Assembly (NCBI RefSeq): GCF_041261445.1 | Contig: NZ_JBGCCU010000004.1 | Location: 434,001 to 498,000 of the forward strand | Length of the DNA: 64,000 bases | Source of the DNA: Catenulispora sp. EB89 | Lineage (GTDB): Bacteria; Actinomycetota; Actinomycetes; Streptomycetales; Catenulisporaceae | Reading direction: 5' to 3' | Shown: positions 60,802 through 64,000 of the stretch, one piece after another | Layout: each line of letters opens with the position of its first letter | Numbering within the stretch: position 1 is the stretch's first letter | Program-made: the position numbers and the translations under genes | Notes under the pieces: generated by a model | The model's database searches: none | Told to the model about the DNA's origin: nothing | The model's input: the letters and a program-made list of their open reading frames with translations, nothing else

Positions 60802-61815
60802 TCAGGCCTGCGCGTCCTCGGCCGGAGCGGCCGGGGCCTCGGCGGCCTCCGCAGCCGGCGCCTCCTCGGCCGGAGCCTCGGCAGCGGCCGGAGCCTCGGC
60901 GGCGGCGGCCGGAGCCTCGACAGCCGGGGTCTCGGCAGCCGGGGTCTCGGCGACCGGAGCCTCGGCGGCCGGGGCAGCCGGGGCGGCGTCGGCGGCGACC
61001 GGGGGGACGGTGGCGGCCTCGGCGGCCTTGGCGTCGTCCACGGCCAGCAGGTCGCGCTCCCAGTCGGCCAGCGGCTCGTCGACGGCGACGGTGCCGGCCT
61101 GCTCGCCCTCGGCGGCCTTGCTGCCGGCGCGGGCCATCAGGCCCTCGGCGACGGCGTCGGCCACGACGCGGGTCAGCAGCGCGACGGAGCGGATCGCGTC
61201 GTCGTTGCCCGGGATCTTGTAGTCGACCTCGTCCGGGTCGCAGTTGGTGTCCAGGATCGCCACGACCGGGATGCGCAGCTTGCGCGCCTCGCCGACGGCG
61301 ATGTGCTCCTTCTTGGTGTCGACGATCCACACCGCGGACGGGACGCGGGACATGTCCCGGATGCCGCCCAGAGTGCGCTCCAGCTTCTCCTTCTCGCGGC
61401 GCTGGACCAGCAGCTCCTTCTTGGTCATGCCGGAGCCCGCGACGTCGTCGAAGTCGATCTCCTCCAGCTCGCGAAGGCGCTGGATCCGCTTGTAGACGGT
61501 GCTGAAGTTGGTCAGCATGCCGCCCAGCCAGCGGTGGTTCACGTACGGCATGCCCACGCGCGTCGCCTGCTCGGCGATGGCTTCCTGGGCCTGCTTCTTG
61601 GTGCCGATGAACATCACCGTGCCGCCGTGCGCGACGGTCTGCTTGACGAACTCGTAGGCGCGGTCGATGTACGACAGCGACTGCTGCAGGTCGATGATGT
61701 AGATGCTGTTGCGCTCGGTGAGGATGAAACGCTTCATCTTCGGGTTCCAGCGCCGGGTCTGGTGCCCGAAGTGCACGCCGCTCTCCAGGAGCTGGCGCAT
61801 CGTGACGACGGCCAT
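60802..61815 (-). CDS. rpsB: 30S ribosomal protein S2
   Basis: A 337-residue S2. [20 protein letters not shown] and [20 protein letters not shown] blocks are conserved, and the AAGGAGG eight bases before ATG 61815 sets the start. After the core (about residue 255) there is a long Ala/Pro/Glu-rich tail of ~80 residues with repeated AEAPA and ETPA units. Such acidic tails occur on actinobacterial S2 but this one is long. Function of the tail is unknown. Confidence 0.98.
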   Translation of the reverse strand: MAVVTMRQLLESGVHFGHQTRRWNPKMKRFILTERNSIYIIDLQQSLSYIDRAYEFVKQTVAHGGTVMFIGTKKQAQEAIAEQATRVGMPYVNHRWLGGMLTNFSTVYKRIQRLRELEEIDFDDVAGSGMTKKELLVQRREKEKLERTLGGIRDMSRVPSAVWIVDTKKEHIAVGEARKLRIPVVAILDTNCDPDEVDYKIPGNDDAIRSVALLTRVVADAVAEGLMARAGSKAAEGEQAGTVAVDEPLADWERDLLAVDDAKAAEAATVPPVAADAAPAAPAAEAPVAETPAAETPAVEAPAAAAEAPAAAEAPAEEAPAAEAAEAPAAPAEDAQA

Positions 61816-62180
61816 GCCGTGTCCTCCTTGGTCGGATCTCGGTTGTCCCTGGTGACCGGCAATCACGGCGACGAGGCGGTTGAGCCTTGTCGCCGAGCAG
61901 GCCCGGGGCGCTGTACCGCTCGCCGGGCTTGCGCTGGGAGGGCGGACCGAGGCGCCTCGGGGCCGTCTGGCCTTACGGTTGGACGGCTGCCGGACACGCG
62001 AAGTCAGCCAGAGGGGACTCCGGCTGCTGAGAGCAGTCTACCGGGCCGCGGGGAGGAGTTTTCCCACGCGGGCCGGAGCCGAGTGGACACGGTGCGTTTC
62101 GGGGCGGGGGCCGGGGGCGGTCTTCGGGGGTGGTGGGGTGGGTGGGGGTGGTGGGTTCGGGGGGTGTGGCTGGGGCGCAC
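61816..62180. other. rpsB upstream region
   Basis: About 365 bp between rpsB and the Kre9-like gene stop, with no supported gene. It should contain the rpsB promoter and leader (minus strand). A G-run block at 62126-62165 is listed separately. Confidence 0.5.
62126..62165 (+). other. potential G-quadruplex block
   Basis: The plus strand has at least five runs of three or more G within 40 bp, separated by one to four bases, which meets the usual G4 pattern. It lies downstream of the Kre9-like gene stop and upstream of rpsB. Confidence 0.6.
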
Positions 62181-62615
62181 CTATGCGGGCTGGGGCTCCG
62201 GCTCGGCGATGGTGAGCACCCGGCTGTAGACGGTCAGCGGATCCGCGCTGGAGATGCTGATGGCGTAGTCGCCGCCGGGCGGTACATCGGGGACCTCGAT
62301 GGTGACCTTCTTCTCGGCCGGATCTACGCCGCGGGCCAGCGTGAAGAATGCCAGCCGACCGAAGTTCGGCCCCGAGCGGTCGCCGGTCTGCCGGACCAGC
62401 GTCACGTCCAGGGGACGCTGCACGTCGCCGCGCAGGTCCCAGGTCACGTCGATCTCCTCGGCGGGCGACCACACCGCGTCGTCCCCGGGATAGGTGATTT
62501 CCAGCCGGTCGGCGGTGGGGAGCGTGGTCGAGGCGGAGTGCACGCGCCACCGTCCTTTGGAGGGAGATTCGTCGACCTTGGCGTCCAGCTTCCCGAGGTT
62601 CTTGCCCAGGCTCAT
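62181..62615 (-). CDS. Kre9/KNH-like beta-sandwich domain protein
   Basis: A 144-residue protein. After ~20 charged residues, the rest resembles the Ser-Thr-rich GPI-anchored/Kre9-KNH domain family: ITYPGDDAVWSPAEEIDVTW, DVTLVRQTG and VPDVPPGGDYAISISS follow the strand pattern of that family. No signal peptide is visible, so it may be cytosolic. Function in bacteria is unclear. MSLGKNLG at 62615 is chosen as the start; a frame extending to 62771 lacks support. Confidence 0.65.
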   Translation of the reverse strand: MSLGKNLGKLDAKVDESPSKGRWRVHSASTTLPTADRLEITYPGDDAVWSPAEEIDVTWDLRGDVQRPLDVTLVRQTGDRSGPNFGRLAFFTLARGVDPAEKKVTIEVPDVPPGGDYAISISSADPLTVYSRVLTIAEPEPQPA

Positions 62616-62642
62616 CGGTTCGGCCCTCACTTCTCGCTCGCT

Positions 62643-62662
62643 CGGTCGGTCGGTCGGTCGGT
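62643..62662. repeat. CGGT tandem repeat x5
   Basis: Five head-to-tail CGGT units upstream of the Kre9-like gene, preceded by CTCG-type tetramers. A likely slippage tract in the 5' region. Confidence 0.85.
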
Positions 62663-62755
62663 CGGTGACTGGGCCGAGGACATCGCGGCCCGCGTCCGAC
62701 GCTAGGCGCGGCGGCCGAGGAGCGCTCTTCCGGACTGCGCCTTGTGAGGCTGCGC

Positions 62756-63397
62756 CTACCTCACACCCCACACCGGCAACAACCGCACCGGGCCGCGCTG
62801 CAGAAGCCCGACCGGATTGAGGTAGCGCTCGGCGTGCCCGAAGCCGCGCACGAGGCCCCAGTGCAGACAGGTCCGCGGCGCGCAGTGGTTGGCGGGAGAG
62901 TCCACGAGATGGCCGATGAGCTGACCGGTCCGCACCTTGTCCCCGACCTTCACCACGGGATCGACAGGCTCGTAGGTGGTACGCAGCGTGTCGCGACCCG
63001 GAGCGGTGTGATCGATGGCGACGACGGGACGGCCGAAGAGCGTGCCCGCGTAACTGACGGTGCCCTGGCCGGCGGCAAGAACCTCCTGCCCGGGACCGCC
63101 GAGAAGGTCGACGCCACGATGACCGGTCTGCCAGCGCTTCGCCGGCGGCTGGAAGGGATGGACGACGACCGGACGCCGCGCACCGGGAGGCGGCGTGAGC
63201 GGCCAGGTCCAGGTACGGGCGGGATCGTGCGGGGGCCCGGGTGGCGGCGGGACGGGCTGGGCCTGTTTCGCACCCTTGGAGATGGAGGTGCCAGAGACGG
63301 CAGCGAGAAGACGCGGACCGGAGTACGCCAAGGCCGGCAGCGCAACAGAGAGCGCGATGGCGATGGCGGCGAGCGCCAGGGTTCTGCGGAGGCGCAT
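62756..63397 (-). CDS. M23-family metallopeptidase, secreted
   Basis: A 213-residue protein with an N-terminal signal-type segment (MRLRRTLALAAIAIALSVAL, then PALAYSG cleavage region), a Pro-rich linker, and an M23/LytM domain. Zinc ligands are in GHRGVDL (HxxxD) and LHWGLV (HxG); the metal site looks complete. It would cut peptidoglycan cross-links outside the membrane, or act as a non-hydrolytic activator. In Streptomyces-like genomes a similar gene lies upstream of rpsB. Confidence 0.9.
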   Translation of the reverse strand: MRLRRTLALAAIAIALSVALPALAYSGPRLLAAVSGTSISKGAKQAQPVPPPPGPPHDPARTWTWPLTPPPGARRPVVVHPFQPPAKRWQTGHRGVDLLGGPGQEVLAAGQGTVSYAGTLFGRPVVAIDHTAPGRDTLRTTYEPVDPVVKVGDKVRTGQLIGHLVDSPANHCAPRTCLHWGLVRGFGHAERYLNPVGLLQRGPVRLLPVWGVR

Positions 63398-63550
63398 GCG
63401 GCCAGGATGGTGCGGGGGTTAGGGGATGTCACGGATTCGTAGTGCTTTTGAGTTATTTGTCGGATTGTTAGGGGACTGGGACGTGGGTCGCTGCGCTCAG
63501 CGCTGCCCGCACTCACCGGCTCGCTTCTAGTCCGGTCTGCCCTGCTCTCG

Positions 63551-63666
63551 GCGCCGGATCGTGCGCGCGGGCCATCGCGCGTGCCGAGCTGCCACACCAG
63601 GCGGCTCCGCGCCGGATCGTGCGCGCGGGGCCGTCTCACGTGCCAAGCTGCCACACCGGGCGGTTC
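63551..63666. repeat. 58-bp imperfect tandem duplication
   Basis: GCGCCGGATCGTGCGCGCGG and the following bases occur at 63551-63608 and again at 63609-63666, differing at several positions. It is noncoding, between the M23 gene start and the cut-off gene. Confidence 0.8.
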
Positions 63667-63677
63667 GGGTGGCTACG

Positions 63678-64000
63678 TCAGCTCGCTGACGTCGCGCGCC
63701 GCCGCGTATTCCCCCCAGGCTGCGGCCGCGTCTGGCCGGCCTGGGCGTTCAGCGCCTGCGTGTGGCGGCGGGCCGAGCCGAGGCCGCCGAACAGCACCAT
63801 CGAGACAGCGGTCTCGGTGACCTCCGCCGGGTCCGCCCCGAGGCTGATGCGCTTGGCCGCGGCGTCGACCGTGCCCTGCACCAGCGCGGCGGCCAGGCGC
63901 GGCTCCGGGTGGCCGAGGGCGCGCAGGACGCCGATGCCGAGGTCGAGCATCCAGCCGTGTGCCGCGCGGATGCGGTCGCGGGCGTCGCCGTCGAGTTCCT
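63678..64000 (-). CDS. C-terminal part of a regulator-like protein (cut by window edge)
   Basis: An open minus-strand frame that runs off the right edge; about 107 codons are seen. It is all-helical with RIRAAHGWMLDLGIGVLRAL, ALVQGTVDAAAKRISLGA and VTETAVSMVLFGGLG segments, which would suit the ligand domain of a TetR-type regulator. The DNA-binding part lies outside the window, so the family call is tentative. The tail after about residue 75 is polar. Confidence 0.5.
   Translation of the reverse strand, partial: ELDGDARDRIRAAHGWMLDLGIGVLRALGHPEPRLAAALVQGTVDAAAKRISLGADPAEVTETAVSMVLFGGLGSARRHTQALNAQAGQTRPQPGGNTRRRATSAS

Noticed and set aside
63675-63692. ACGTCAGC-TC-GCTGACGT palindrome at the end of the cut-off gene
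   Set aside because: It overlaps the coding end and has no T tract; it may be chance.

Overview
The window is chromosomal DNA from a very high-GC actinobacterium. Signs are GC-rich third codon positions, many GTG starts, several starts that look leaderless, and gene blocks familiar from Streptomyces and relatives: DUF3046 next to an Lhr helicase; TerD, peroxiredoxin, DUF3052, DUF1918 and aceE; and rpsB-tsf-pyrH-frr-cdsA-rlmN. The overall style suggests Streptomyces/Catenulispora-like bacteria, but I cannot name a species from sequence alone.

Layout. 0-6.9 kb: end of a LysR regulator, an SDR oxidoreductase with its divergent MerR regulator, DUF3046 and the giant Lhr helicase. 6.9-15 kb: a repeat-rich gene-free stretch, a TauE/SafE permease, a HEPN protein, DUF6504, a glycosyltransferase, a histidine phosphatase, a polyprenyl diphosphate synthase and metF. 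15-21.9 kb: an acetyltransferase, a small cysteine-rich peptide, a steroid-type thiolase behind a KstR-like site, a divergent PPOX/MocR pair, and a PP2C phosphatase. 21.94-28.03 kb: a low-GC island bounded by a 52-bp direct repeat of the tRNA-Val 3' end. 28-34 kb: TerD to aceE. 34-41 kb: an NB-ARC/TPR regulator, a repeat protein, an MFS exporter, two unusual tRNAs and an unknown gene. 40-46 kb: a polyamine/GABA catabolic cluster. 46-54 kb: a TetR/SDR pair, an ABC locus with a degenerate ATPase, an MFS transporter and a VOC protein. 54-64 kb: the translation/lipid block rlmN-cdsA-frr-pyrH-tsf-rpsB, interrupted by PadR and a hydrolase, then a Kre9-like protein, an M23 peptidase and a cut-off gene.

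The strongest candidate for an undescribed system is the tRNA-Val island. In 6 kb it carries an OLD-type ATPase with a TOPRIM nuclease domain, a TRADD-N-associated membrane protein, a Fic protein with a class II inhibitory helix, and a 166-bp nested palindrome that can fold into a T-shaped structure tipped by two GAA-loop hairpins. No integrase is visible. The gene content looks like a compact anti-phage or inter-element conflict island; that role is inference.

Regulation is unusually readable. The SDR promoter has a MerR-type 20-bp spacer filled by a palindrome. Direct repeats two helical turns apart sit at the MocR start. A TetR palindrome covers a -35 box. ATACCTCG-N4-CGAGGTAT palindromes occur as a dense array between padR and the hydrolase, and again 40 kb away beside metF, which suggests one PadR regulon.
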